A stretch of DNA of 17,051 bases from Dehalococcoidia bacterium. Lineage in GTDB: Bacteria; Chloroflexota; Dehalococcoidia; GIF9; AB-539-J10. Position 1 is the first letter of the stretch. Each line of letters begins with the position of its first letter. A program made the translations under genes and the position numbers. Under the pieces are notes generated by a model, which saw nothing but the letters and a program-made list of their open reading frames with translations, made no database searches and was not told where the DNA came from. The DNA is taken from NCBI GenBank assembly GCA_023229725.1, contig JALNYR010000042.1, positions 1 through 17,051 on the forward strand, written 5' to 3'. Positions 7,272 through 15,617 of this stretch are shown piece after piece.

Positions 7272-8645
7272 ATGGCAACGAAGAAGTACGACGTCGTAGT
7301 CATTGGTTCCGGCTCAGGCATGTTCGTCGTGTACGAATCCGTCTTTCGCGGCCTGTCCACGGCCCTGGTAGACAAGGGCCCGCTTGGCGGAACCTGCCCC
7401 AACCTGGGATGCATCCCATCGAAGATGCTCATGTTTCCTGCCGACAGAGTCGTCGAGGTGCAGGAGGCGGAGAAGCTCGGCATCCAGGCAAAGGTGACCG
7501 GCATCGACTTTGCCCTCATCATGGAACGCATGCGCCGCAGCATCGAAGAGGCGCAGCGGCAGATGAAGGAGTCCTTTGCGCAGTTGCGCGGCCTCGACTT
7601 CTACGAGGCCGAGGGTCGTTTCGTGGGAGACCACGAGATGGAGACCGCCGGAACCCGCATCCGGGGAGAGCACTTCTTCATCGCCACTGGTTCACGACCT
7701 CACATCCCCTCCATACCCGGACTCGAGACCGTGGACTACCTCACCACCGAGACGCTGCTGCAGCTCACGAGTTGCCCCCGCAGTATGGCCATCATCGGAG
7801 GAGGCTACATCGGCGTCGAGTACGCCCACTTCTTCGCAGCCATGGGGACGTCAGTCACACTGATAGAGGCCGCAGAGCGACTGGTGCCCGGCGAGGAACC
7901 CGAGGTCGCCGCCCTGCTGAAACATGCCCTGCGCAAGCGGATGCAGGTCCTCACCGATATCGTCATTGAGCAGATCATCCGCGGGCCACGGGACATCCGC
8001 CTGCTGGTGAAGGAGCGGCGCTCCGGAGCGCGCTTCGCGGTGACGGTTGACACCGTTATGGTGGCCACGGGGCGCAGGTCGAACGCCGACCTGCTGCAGG
8101 TCGACCAGACCGGCGTGAAGACCGACGAACGCGGTTTCGTCACGGTGAACGATGCCATGGAGACAAACGTGCCCGGCATCTATGCCGTCGGCGACGCCAA
8201 TGGCCGCCACATGTTCCGGCACATCGCCAACCTGGAGGCGTCTCTGGCGGCCCGCAACGCCTTCGGAAGAAAGCACGACGCTATGGACTACAGCGCGGCC
8301 CCCCATGCCGTCTACTCCTATCCGCAGATAGCCGCGGTTGGTCTCACCACCGAAGAGGCGCGCCAGTCACACCACATCCTCGTGGGCAGGGCGCGCTACA
8401 TGGAAACGGCAACCGGCGAGGCGATGATGGAGTTCGACGGCTTCGCGAAGGCCATCGTCGACCGCGACACTCGCCACATCCTGGGGTTCCACGTCATCGG
8501 CCCCCACGCGCCATCGATCGTCCAGGAGGTCATCAACGCAATGGCCTCCGGCGGCCACGTCGGGGAGATAGAGAAGGGCATACACATCCACCCCGCGCTT
8601 CCAGAGCTCGTCCAGGCCGCATTTCGAAACCTCACGTCGGAATAG
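7272..8645 (+). CDS. FAD-dependent pyridine nucleotide-disulfide oxidoreductase (dihydrolipoyl dehydrogenase-like)
   Basis: A 457-residue class I flavoprotein disulfide reductase. The order is an FAD-binding Rossmann motif VIGSGSG (10-16), the redox pair CPNLGC (C42, C47), the NAD(P)-binding motif IIGGGYIGVEYA with an acidic residue ending the next strand (LIEAAE), which favours NADH, the second FAD motif YAVGDANG, and a C-terminal dimerisation domain with the His-Glu dyad in HPALPE. The sequence style, with GSGSGMF, is nearer to archaeal-type dihydrolipoyl dehydrogenases and mycothione-reductase relatives than to classical Lpd. No 2-oxoacid dehydrogenase subunits or lipoyl proteins are nearby. 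Its place after a thioredoxin fusion suggests it may feed electrons to that protein, though classical thioredoxin reductases belong to another subclass. The ATG is favoured over the in-frame GTG at 7263 because AGGTGA (7261-7266) lies 5 bases before it. Confidence 0.92.
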   Translation: MATKKYDVVVIGSGSGMFVVYESVFRGLSTALVDKGPLGGTCPNLGCIPSKMLMFPADRVVEVQEAEKLGIQAKVTGIDFALIMERMRRSIEEAQRQMKESFAQLRGLDFYEAEGRFVGDHEMETAGTRIRGEHFFIATGSRPHIPSIPGLETVDYLTTETLLQLTSCPRSMAIIGGGYIGVEYAHFFAAMGTSVTLIEAAERLVPGEEPEVAALLKHALRKRMQVLTDIVIEQIIRGPRDIRLLVKERRSGARFAVTVDTVMVATGRRSNADLLQVDQTGVKTDERGFVTVNDAMETNVPGIYAVGDANGRHMFRHIANLEASLAARNAFGRKHDAMDYSAAPHAVYSYPQIAAVGLTTEEARQSHHILVGRARYMETATGEAMMEFDGFAKAIVDRDTRHILGFHVIGPHAPSIVQEVINAMASGGHVGEIEKGIHIHPALPELVQAAFRNLTSE

Positions 8646-8695
8646 CGTGTGGGAGAAGGCTCTCGTTGAGGACGGGTTCCGACGGCAGGCAGGCC

Positions 8696-9889
8696 CTAGG
8701 CGCCGTAGAGGCGGGAAGCGATACGGCGGGTGCGGACAAGCGCTTCCCGTATCTGCTCTGTGGACGTAGAGAAACAGAGGCGGAGGTAGCCCTCGCCCTC
8801 TGGTCCGAATGCGGTGCCCGGAAGCACCGCCACGCCGCCGTCATCGAGGAGCATGCTTGCCAGCGCGGCGGATGACATGCCGAGCGCGCTCACATTGGGA
8901 AACGCGTAGAACGCCCCGTGCGGCACGCGACAACTCATACCGGGAATCGCATTCAAGCCTTCCACCATCAGGTCTCGCCGCTCCTTCAACGCCCGCATCA
9001 TCTCCATGCTGTCGCTTTGAGGACCGGACAGCGCTTCAAGACCGGCCATCTGCACGAACTGAGGTGTGCACGACACACTGCTGTTGATGAGGCGAACGAT
9101 CGGACTCACGAGCCATTCGGGTACCACCGCGTAGCCAAGGCGCCAACCGGTCATCGCGTACGTCTTGGAGAAGCCCGTCACGAGCACGGTCCGTTCGTCA
9201 AGACCGTCGATAGACATGATGCTCGCGGGAGGTTCTTCATAGTACATGTGGTCGTAGATCTCGTCCGAAAGCACGAGGATATCGCGCTCGACCGCCAGCT
9301 GAGCCACCTGCTCAACATCGTCGGAACTCAAAACGCCGCCCGTCGGATTGTGCGGTGAGTTCAGCACGATGAGCCTGGTTTCCGGCGTGACGCGCGCCCG
9401 CAGCTCGTCGAGGTCGAAGCGGAAGTCCAGCGATTCCTGGAGCCGAACCGGCACGGCCCGTGCGCCGGCAAAACCGATGGCCGACTGAAAGACCGGGAAG
9501 AGAGGCGCGGGATAGATCGCCTCGTCACCGTCGTCGAGCAACGCCAGCAACGCGAAGAAGATGAGAGGCTTCGCCCCGGAGCCAACGATTATCCTCTCGG
9601 GCGCGACGCGCACACCTCTGGTGCGAAGGACTTCGCGCGCAATCTCCTCGCGCAACGCGACGAGGCCCTGGGAGTTGCAGTACCGGGTCATGCCGTCGGC
9701 AATCGCCTGGCGGCCCGCTTCACGGATGTTGAGGGGAGTGTCGAAGCATGGCTCACCGATCTCAAGGTGCACCACGTTCATGCCGCGCGCCTCGAGCGCC
9801 TGTGCGCGCGCCAGGACCACAAAGGCCGAGTCGGCGGACAGCCGGTCGATCTTGCTTGAAACCCGCAGAGACGTAGAAGTCCTTCTCAC
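8696..9889 (-). CDS. Class I/II PLP-dependent aminotransferase (aspartate aminotransferase family)
   Basis: A 397-residue fold-type I aminotransferase, full length for the family. Numbered from the GTG, the PLP-contacting residues are N181 in NSPHNPTGG, D209 and Y212 in SDEIYDHM, the Schiff-base lysine K242 in FSKTYAMTGWRLGY, and the substrate-carboxylate arginine R370 in GYLRLCFS. The sequence fits the broad aspartate/aromatic/alanine aminotransferase group; the amino donor and acceptor cannot be set from sequence. The only reasonable start is GTG at 9889, without a clear Shine-Dalgarno. A longer in-frame reading to 10075 is rejected because it crosses the promoter at 9964-9993 and encodes an unrelated leader. 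It is convergent with the flavoprotein reductase gene (50-base gap) and divergent from the C45-type hydrolase. Confidence 0.93.
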   Translation of the reverse strand: MRRTSTSLRVSSKIDRLSADSAFVVLARAQALEARGMNVVHLEIGEPCFDTPLNIREAGRQAIADGMTRYCNSQGLVALREEIAREVLRTRGVRVAPERIIVGSGAKPLIFFALLALLDDGDEAIYPAPLFPVFQSAIGFAGARAVPVRLQESLDFRFDLDELRARVTPETRLIVLNSPHNPTGGVLSSDDVEQVAQLAVERDILVLSDEIYDHMYYEEPPASIMSIDGLDERTVLVTGFSKTYAMTGWRLGYAVVPEWLVSPIVRLINSSVSCTPQFVQMAGLEALSGPQSDSMEMMRALKERRDLMVEGLNAIPGMSCRVPHGAFYAFPNVSALGMSSAALASMLLDDGGVAVLPGTAFGPEGEGYLRLCFSTSTEQIREALVRTRRIASRLYGA

Positions 9890-9963
9890 CGAATGTATGC
9901 CTGTGTGATTGCGGCCGGTCTGCGAACAAAGCCGCGGCCCGCCGCAGACCGCGATAAGTCCGC

Positions 9964-9993
9964 ATTGTATCAGTATGGCAAGCGCGCGGGCAA
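9964..9993 (-). promoter_or_regulatory. Promoter for the aminotransferase gene
   Basis: On the minus strand TTGCCC (9993-9988) and TACAAT (9969-9964) are 18 bases apart, and the -10 carries the TGn extension (TGATACAAT). Transcription would begin near 9957, about 68 bases before the GTG start, which supports the short form of the aminotransferase. Confidence 0.5.
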
Positions 9994-10039
9994 CGATGCC
10001 TGCGATTCTCTCGCGCTGGCGGGACGCAGCTCGCGTCTG

Positions 10040-10045
10040 TACAAT
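10040..10045 (+). promoter_or_regulatory. Possible -10 box for the C45-type hydrolase gene
   Basis: TACAAT at 10040-10045 with no good -35 box. The start would fall near 10052, about 70 bases before the ATG at 10125, which has AGGAGG at 10114-10119. It is divergent from the aminotransferase promoter some 50-75 bases away. Confidence 0.35.
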
Positions 10046-10124
10046 GGCGGGAGTCGGGACGGGTGAACCGCCCACTTCGGTCGCCGGCCCGGCGCTCGGC
10101 TTTCACACTGGAGAGGAGGCAACG

Positions 10125-11213
10125 ATGAGTGTACGAGTGCTCAAACTCAAGGGGACACCGAGGGAGATAGGGCGCCAGCACGGCGAACAGGCCCGGGACC
10201 TCGTCAAAGACAACCTGCGCTTCTACATGCGTCTGTGGCAGAACATGGGGGGCGTCAGCAGGGAGAAGATACTGTCTGACGTGGAGCCGTTCGTTCCCTT
10301 CATCGAGCAGTACGACGTCGACCTCATCGAGGAGATGCGCGGCGTCGCGGAGGGAGCCGGGGTGGAGTTCCGGGAGATAGCCGCACTCAACGCGCGGACC
10401 GAGCTGACGTTCGCGTGCCTGCCAAACACGCTCAAAGAATCATCGTGCGGCGGCTGCACCTCATTCGGACTGCTGCCTGAGGTGACTGAGCAGGGGCATC
10501 TCATTATCGGGCAGAACTGGGACTGGCGTGCGGAGGCCCGTGATGCGTGCGTCGTTCTCCAGATCACGCAGGACGGCAAACCGAACATCGTCATGCACGC
10601 CGAGGCGGGGACAATCGGTCACCGCGGCATCAACTCGGCCGGAATGGGCGTCTGCATCAACTACATCCGCTCCGAAATCGATGCGTTCAGACCGGGCCTG
10701 CCGTTCCTCATCAAGCTCAGGGGCGTGCTGAACTCAGCGCGTATGTCCCACGCCCTCAAGATGTTGATGACCTACGTGGGACCAAACAGCATGAACATGA
10801 TTATCGCCCAGCAGGGCGGCGAGATAGTCGACGTTGAGAACCTGCCCAACGACCTGCTGTTCCTGTATCCGCAGGACGGCATCCTGACGCACTCGAACCA
10901 TTTCGAGTCTCCGATGCTTCGCGTGCGCGACACCGGCAAGAGCACACTGGCTGACACCATCTATCGGAGCAGACGCCTGCGCAGGCTGCTCGAAGCGCGC
11001 CGGGGCCGACTCAACGTGGACACGATACGCGAAGCGCTGACGGACCACTTCAGCGCTCCGGACTCCATCTGCCGGCATCCGGACGAACAGTATCCGCCCA
11101 TGGACCAGTGGATGACCGTCTCCTCCCTCATCCTGGACCTCACGGAGTTGACGCTCCGCTACACCGAGGGCCCGGCATGCCAGGGACCATACCACGTCGT
11201 TCGACTCCCGTAG
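10125..11213 (+). CDS. C45 family peptidase / acyl-CoA:isopenicillin N acyltransferase-like hydrolase
   Basis: A 362-residue N-terminal-nucleophile hydrolase of the type seen in peptidase family C45 and penicillin acyltransferase. These precursors self-cleave just before a cysteine, which becomes the catalytic N-terminal residue. Here the motif is SCGGCTSFG, giving C111 as the expected nucleophile with cleavage after G110. Supporting marks are the N-terminal GTPREIGRQHGEQ (10-22), the GQNWDW block (129-134), and THSNHF (255-260). The prosegment of about 110 residues matches the family. Substrates in this family are amides or N-acyl compounds, and many bacterial members are uncharacterised. 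There is no signal peptide, so it is probably cytoplasmic. The ATG has AGGAGG 5 bases upstream. It appears to be a single-gene transcript closed by the terminator at 11232-11276. Confidence 0.88.
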   Translation: MSVRVLKLKGTPREIGRQHGEQARDLVKDNLRFYMRLWQNMGGVSREKILSDVEPFVPFIEQYDVDLIEEMRGVAEGAGVEFREIAALNARTELTFACLPNTLKESSCGGCTSFGLLPEVTEQGHLIIGQNWDWRAEARDACVVLQITQDGKPNIVMHAEAGTIGHRGINSAGMGVCINYIRSEIDAFRPGLPFLIKLRGVLNSARMSHALKMLMTYVGPNSMNMIIAQQGGEIVDVENLPNDLLFLYPQDGILTHSNHFESPMLRVRDTGKSTLADTIYRSRRLRRLLEARRGRLNVDTIREALTDHFSAPDSICRHPDEQYPPMDQWMTVSSLILDLTELTLRYTEGPACQGPYHVVRLP

Positions 11214-11231
11214 GACTCCGGAGCAGACAAC

Positions 11232-11276
11232 CAGAGGCGCCGCGGACCAGCTTCCTTCGCGGCGCCTCTGCTGTTT
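11232..11276 (+). terminator. Strong intrinsic terminator after the C45-type hydrolase
   Basis: A perfect 13-bp inverted repeat, CAGAGGCGCCGCG (11232-11244) and CGCGGCGCCTCTG (11258-11270), with a 13-base loop, is followed by CTGTTTT. The position, 18 bases after the stop codon, and the short T-run fit Rho-independent termination. It separates this gene from the giant activase, which then needs its own promoter. Confidence 0.85.
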
Positions 11277-11321
11277 TCGAATGAAAGCGGCATGGCAGTG
11301 AGCACGGGAACGATGATGGTA

Positions 11322-11330
11322 TGCTACAAT
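11322..11330 (+). promoter_or_regulatory. Extended -10 promoter of the giant activase gene
   Basis: TGCTACAAT (11322-11330) is an extended -10 box. The -35 position has no match to TTGACA. Initiation about 7 bases downstream, near 11337, would leave only about 8 bases before the ATG at 11345, so the message may be nearly leaderless. Confidence 0.55.
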
Positions 11331-11344
11331 CCACGTTCGGACAC

Positions 11345-14300
11345 ATGGCCTACTACCTCGGAATCGATATCGGCTCGGTGCGCGCCAAGCTTTGTCTCAT
11401 CGATGAGAATGGACGCCCGGTACGCCGGGACACAGAAAAGGTAACCGCCGGGCCGCGAACAGCGGTCAGCGCGCTCATCGGCCGTGTGACCGCCGACATC
11501 CCCGCTGGAGACATCATCGCTGCCGGCATTTCCGGCTCGGGCAGCTCCGCCTTTCCCCCTGACCTCGGCTGGGCCAACTGCAGCAACTCTCTGGCCATCG
11601 CCTCGGGCGTGCTCTACACCCACCCGGACGCGCGAACAATCATCCAGATCGGCGGACAGTCTTCCCTCATCATCGAACTGGAGGACGGTCTGCGGAAGCC
11701 CTGGAGGGTGGAATCGAATCCCCTCTGCGCCGCAGGCACCGGCCGGTTCCTGGAGCAGCAGGCGTACCGGCTCGGCATCAGCATGGACGACTTTGCCTTC
11801 CTCGCGCTCAAGTGCGAGGGAGTGGCGCCGCGCATCGCCGCCAGGTGCAGCGTGTTCGCCAAGACTGACCTCATCCATCTCCAGCAGAAGGGCGTCACCG
11901 TCGAGCCCATGCTCTACGCGCTCTGTGAGAGCGTCGCCCGGATGGTCGCGTCCTTCAAGAAGGGGCCCTTTGCCACGCCCGTCTACGTCGTGGGTGGCGT
12001 GGCGGCCAACGCGGCCATCGTGAAGGCGCTGGAGGACGTCGTCTCCGTGCGGAACGGAAGCCCTGTGACCATCACCGTTCCCGACGGCTTCCTGCACGCG
12101 CAGGCTCACGGCAGCGCGCTGCTGGCCATCGGCAAGCGCTCCAACAGCATCACGCTCGACATGCGGGACGAGGCAACGCGGTACTTCCAGATGCCACCGC
12201 TCGAGAAGGTCGTGGCGGACACGGCGATGGCAGTGTCTGTCATGACGGAGCCGCGCGAAGCGTATCTTGGCATCGACATCGGCTCGACGAGCACGAAAGC
12301 CGTGCTGGTCGACAAGAACGGGAAGGTGCTGACCAAGCACTACCTCATGACCGCAGGACGGCCGGTGCCTGCCGTCAAGGAGCTGTTCGGCAAGCTTCTT
12401 GAGAAGGGAGCCGGCAACGCCCGCGTCGCGGGCGTCGGTATCACCGGGTCAGGCCGCTACCTTGTCGGCAGTCTGGTCGGAGCCGACCTCATCAAGAACG
12501 AGATTACCGCCCAGACGAGGGCCGCAGCCGAGCTGGATCCTGAGGCGGACATCATCGAGATCGGTGGGCAGGACTCCAAACTGGTCATCAAGCGGAACGG
12601 CATCGTCGTCGATTACCAGATGAACAAGGCCTGTGCGGCCGGCACGGGCAGCTTCATTGACGAGCTTGCCGAGATGCTCGGCATCAGGGTGACGGACGGC
12701 CAGTTCGCGAAACTGGCGTTTGACGCCCCCTACACAATCGACCTCGGCACCCGCTGTGCTTCATTCATGGCCCAGTCGGTGGCCCGGGCCCAGCAGGAGG
12801 ACATGCCTCTCGAGATCATCACCGCCAGCCTTGCCATCGGCATCGCCAAGAACTACCTGTCGAAGGTCGTGGAGAACCGGCGGCTGGGGAACAAGGTGAT
12901 ACTCACCGGGGCGGTGTTCTACAACCAGGCCGTCGTCTCCGCCTTCAAACGGGAGCTTCCCGAGCGGCAACTCATCGTGCCGGAGCATAAGGAAATCACC
13001 GGCGCCATCGGCGCGGCACTTCTGGCGAAGGAGGCGATGGAGGGGCGCCCCTCCGCCTTCAAGGGTTTCCAGAACGTCATCGACGCAGAGGTCTCGCTGT
13101 CCACGTTCACGTGCAAGGGGTGCGACAACAACTGCACCATCACGAAGATGCAGGTTCCCGGGGAGACTCCGACCTTCTACGGCAGTCGCTGTGACAAGTA
13201 CGACGCCGCCGCCGGGCACGCCCGACAGCGTACGGCGTTCGACGACAGAGAGGACCTGCTCTTTGCCCACGCGGACGGCAACGGCGGCACAGGCCCCACG
13301 GTGGGCATTCCCAGGGCGTTGCTCGTATACGACTTCGCACCGCTGCTCATCGGTTTCGTGAACGCGCTCGGTGCGCGGCCGGTCGTCACGAGCAGATCGA
13401 CCGGCGACATCATCGCGAGGTCCACGGAACTGGCCTACACCGATAGCTGCTTCCCGGTCAAGATTCTCCACGGGCACGCCGCCGCGCTCGACCACACGGA
13501 TTTCATCCTCTATCCATCGGCCATTCGGCTGGGACGGATGGAGGGGGCTGAAAACCAGAAGTACGCGTGCCCGCTGGTGCAGGCTTCACCTTACATAATA
13601 CGTCAAGCGGTTCAGCTTGGCGACCGTCTGCTCATCCCGACACTGGACTTCAGCAAGGGCGACGAGGACGTCATCGAGAACCTCACCGTGGCAGCCGAGA
13701 AGATGGGCTTCAGCAAAGAGCAGGGCAGGACCGCCGCCATAGCCGGACTCAAGGCGATGGAGGAGTTCCGCGCACTGCAGGCAGAGGCGGGCAAGAAGAT
13801 GCTCGCCCAAGTACGCGAGAGCGGGAAGCTCGGCGTCGTGCTGTTCGCTCGTTCCTACATGGGGCAGGACTCCGGCGCCAACCTCGGCATCGCCGAGAAG
13901 CTGGCACAGCTCGGCGTCGTGCCCATTCCCCTGGACTACTTGCCGCTCGAGACGGTCAATCCCAAGGATTACCAGGACCGCCCGTACTGGGCGTACGAGG
14001 GCAAGTTCATCGCCGCTGCACGCATCGTCTCCGAGAACCCGCAACTCTACGGCCTCGCGTTGACGAACTTCGGTTGCGGACCGAACTCATTCATGCTGCG
14101 CATGGTGCACGACATCATGGGCAGCAAGCCGATGGGGCAGCTTGAGATAGACGAGCACGCCGCGGAGGCGGGCATCGTGACCAGGCTGGAAGCTTACGTC
14201 GATACAATCGTGGGCCACGCGAAGTCCGGACAGGTTGCGCTCGTCGAACCCGGTGACATCTACCGCGGCATCGGCGTCCTCTCTCGCTCGGACCGGCAGT

Positions 14301-15520
14301 TGCTCATACCGTACATGTCTCCCCACGCGGAGATAATCGCTTCCGCGATGAAGGGTTTCGGCATCGATGCGGTGGTGCTGCCGGAACCGGACTCCCGCGT
14401 CCTGCAGTATGCCGACAAAGTCACCTCCGGCGTCGAGTGCCTGCCGTTCAGAGTCACGCTGGGTGGCTTCCTCCAGCACTACTACGAGAACGGACACAGC
14501 CAGACCCAGGCGGCCGCCTTCATGGCGAGCGCGTATGGCCCGTGCAGGCTCGGCCACTACGCCGGCGAGCAACTCCGCATCTTCAGGGACCTCGGCATCG
14601 ATATGCCGATGCTGGCAAGCGTGTCGAACAACGGCTACCGGGACATGCAAGTGGGTTCGAAATGGGACCTGCTCATGTTCGTCCAGCGCACATGGAAGGC
14701 ATGCGTGGCCGTCGACGTGCTGCAGAAGATGGTATGGCGCTCGCGGCCATACGAGATGCAGCAGGGAAGCGCCGACCGCATCTTCCGCCGCTGCGTGGAC
14801 GATATGAGGCAGAGGCTGGAGGAGAACCGCCCGTACAGGGACCTCCTGAAGCAGGCGACGGACGAGTTCCGACGCATTATCGACCCGGCGCTCCCGCGCA
14901 GGCCGCTGGTGGGCATCAATGGAGAGATATTCCTGCGGTCCAACGACTTCTCGAACGCCAACCTCGTCAGGTGTTGTGAGGCCGCGGGGCTAGAGGTCAT
15001 CGTGTCGCCCATGGCCGAATGGATGAAGTATGTGGCGAGGCGAAACGTCGAGGACGCCATCCGTGACCGCAACGTGCGCAAGACGGTCATCAACTACACC
15101 ATGGAGAAGTTCCAGGAGCAGACCGAACGGTCCATCGAGGGGTTGTGTGGCGGTTTCGTCGAGGCGGACCCGCCGACGCAGCACCTGCTGCACTACTCGC
15201 GCCAGTGGCTCTCGTCGAAGTGCGGCAGCGAGGCCGTGCTCAGCATCGGGAGCGGCGTGGAGTGGATGGAGAATCCGCACTTCGCCGGCGTCATATCCGT
15301 CATGCCGCACGGCTGCATGCCCGGAGGCATCGTAGCCGCCATGTCCGAGAAGTTCAGTGCGACCTATCAGAAGCCGTGGATCAACGTAACGTTCGATGGG
15401 ATAATGGAGTCAGCCAACCTGACGCGCATCCAGAACTTCGCGGAAATCATCCGCTTCGTTCGACAGACCGACGAAGGCGTCCGGCCGAACGAGTTGCGCA
15501 CGCCGGCCTCAGTCGCCTAG
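11345..15520 (+). CDS. Giant 2-hydroxyacyl-CoA dehydratase-type activase: two ASKHA ATPase domains plus DUF2229/HgdB-like region
   Basis: A 1391-residue fusion in the BcrA/BadF/BzdN/HgdC family. Such activases couple ATP hydrolysis to electron transfer from a bridging [4Fe-4S] cluster into a dehydratase. Domain 1 (about 3-265) has GIDIGS, IGGQSS (102-107), C128 in LCAAGTG and C168 in RCSVF. Domain 2 (about 306-565) has GIDIGSTSTK, IGGQDSK (406-412), C430 in ACAAGTG and C471 in RCASF. Both therefore keep the cysteine pair equivalent to the HgdC cluster ligands. A four-cysteine segment follows: C590, C593, C597 and C616. The rest is DUF2229-like (VGIPRALL at 653, TDSCFPVK, KYACPLVQ, NFGCGPNSF) and ends in a dehydratase-subunit-like region with CLPF and GPCRLGHY. 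The start is ATG 11345; an in-frame ATG at 11321 overlaps the -10 box. No separate dehydratase genes are adjacent. The natural partner or substrate is unknown. Confidence 0.9.
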   Translation: MAYYLGIDIGSVRAKLCLIDENGRPVRRDTEKVTAGPRTAVSALIGRVTADIPAGDIIAAGISGSGSSAFPPDLGWANCSNSLAIASGVLYTHPDARTIIQIGGQSSLIIELEDGLRKPWRVESNPLCAAGTGRFLEQQAYRLGISMDDFAFLALKCEGVAPRIAARCSVFAKTDLIHLQQKGVTVEPMLYALCESVARMVASFKKGPFATPVYVVGGVAANAAIVKALEDVVSVRNGSPVTITVPDGFLHAQAHGSALLAIGKRSNSITLDMRDEATRYFQMPPLEKVVADTAMAVSVMTEPREAYLGIDIGSTSTKAVLVDKNGKVLTKHYLMTAGRPVPAVKELFGKLLEKGAGNARVAGVGITGSGRYLVGSLVGADLIKNEITAQTRAAAELDPEADIIEIGGQDSKLVIKRNGIVVDYQMNKACAAGTGSFIDELAEMLGIRVTDGQFAKLAFDAPYTIDLGTRCASFMAQSVARAQQEDMPLEIITASLAIGIAKNYLSKVVENRRLGNKVILTGAVFYNQAVVSAFKRELPERQLIVPEHKEITGAIGAALLAKEAMEGRPSAFKGFQNVIDAEVSLSTFTCKGCDNNCTITKMQVPGETPTFYGSRCDKYDAAAGHARQRTAFDDREDLLFAHADGNGGTGPTVGIPRALLVYDFAPLLIGFVNALGARPVVTSRSTGDIIARSTELAYTDSCFPVKILHGHAAALDHTDFILYPSAIRLGRMEGAENQKYACPLVQASPYIIRQAVQLGDRLLIPTLDFSKGDEDVIENLTVAAEKMGFSKEQGRTAAIAGLKAMEEFRALQAEAGKKMLAQVRESGKLGVVLFARSYMGQDSGANLGIAEKLAQLGVVPIPLDYLPLETVNPKDYQDRPYWAYEGKFIAAARIVSENPQLYGLALTNFGCGPNSFMLRMVHDIMGSKPMGQLEIDEHAAEAGIVTRLEAYVDTIVGHAKSGQVALVEPGDIYRGIGVLSRSDRQLLIPYMSPHAEIIASAMKGFGIDAVVLPEPDSRVLQYADKVTSGVECLPFRVTLGGFLQHYYENGHSQTQAAAFMASAYGPCRLGHYAGEQLRIFRDLGIDMPMLASVSNNGYRDMQVGSKWDLLMFVQRTWKACVAVDVLQKMVWRSRPYEMQQGSADRIFRRCVDDMRQRLEENRPYRDLLKQATDEFRRIIDPALPRRPLVGINGEIFLRSNDFSNANLVRCCEAAGLEVIVSPMAEWMKYVARRNVEDAIRDRNVRKTVINYTMEKFQEQTERSIEGLCGGFVEADPPTQHLLHYSRQWLSSKCGSEAVLSIGSGVEWMENPHFAGVISVMPHGCMPGGIVAAMSEKFSATYQKPWINVTFDGIMESANLTRIQNFAEIIRFVRQTDEGVRPNELRTPASVA

Positions 15521-15532
15521 TCGGCAATCGCG

Positions 15533-15564
15533 CTGACCGCGCTCGCGAGACGCGCGGGCGTCAG
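15533..15564 (+). terminator. Imperfect hairpin after the giant activase
   Basis: CTGACCGCGC (15533-15542) can pair with GCGCG (15552-15556) and GTCAG (15560-15564) with a three-base bulge, around a loop containing the palindrome TCGCGA. There is no T-run. It lies between the activase stop and the CinA-like gene, so it may only partly reduce read-through. Confidence 0.25.
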
Positions 15565-15617
15565 GATAGTCCCCCGCCACATCATCCGGAACCGGGCAGG
15601 GGAAGGAGTCGCAACAC

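Noticed and set aside
5695..7278. Long open frame on the minus strand (about 527 residues)
   Set aside because: It is the antisense shadow of two clearly recognised plus-strand genes, rich in arginine and histidine, with no known domain.
9890..10075. Upstream extension of the aminotransferase to 10075
   Set aside because: The added leader is unrelated to aminotransferases and spans the probable promoter at 9964-9993.
9909..10124. Upstream extension of the C45-type hydrolase to an ATG at 9909
   Set aside because: The family opening begins at the ATG at 10125, which has AGGAGG just before it; the upstream reading covers both divergent promoters.
11324..12340. Open frame of 338 residues opposite the activase ATPase domain
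   Set aside because: GC-rich third-position bias keeps antisense frames open; the sense strand holds unmistakable ASKHA motifs and the antisense product has none.
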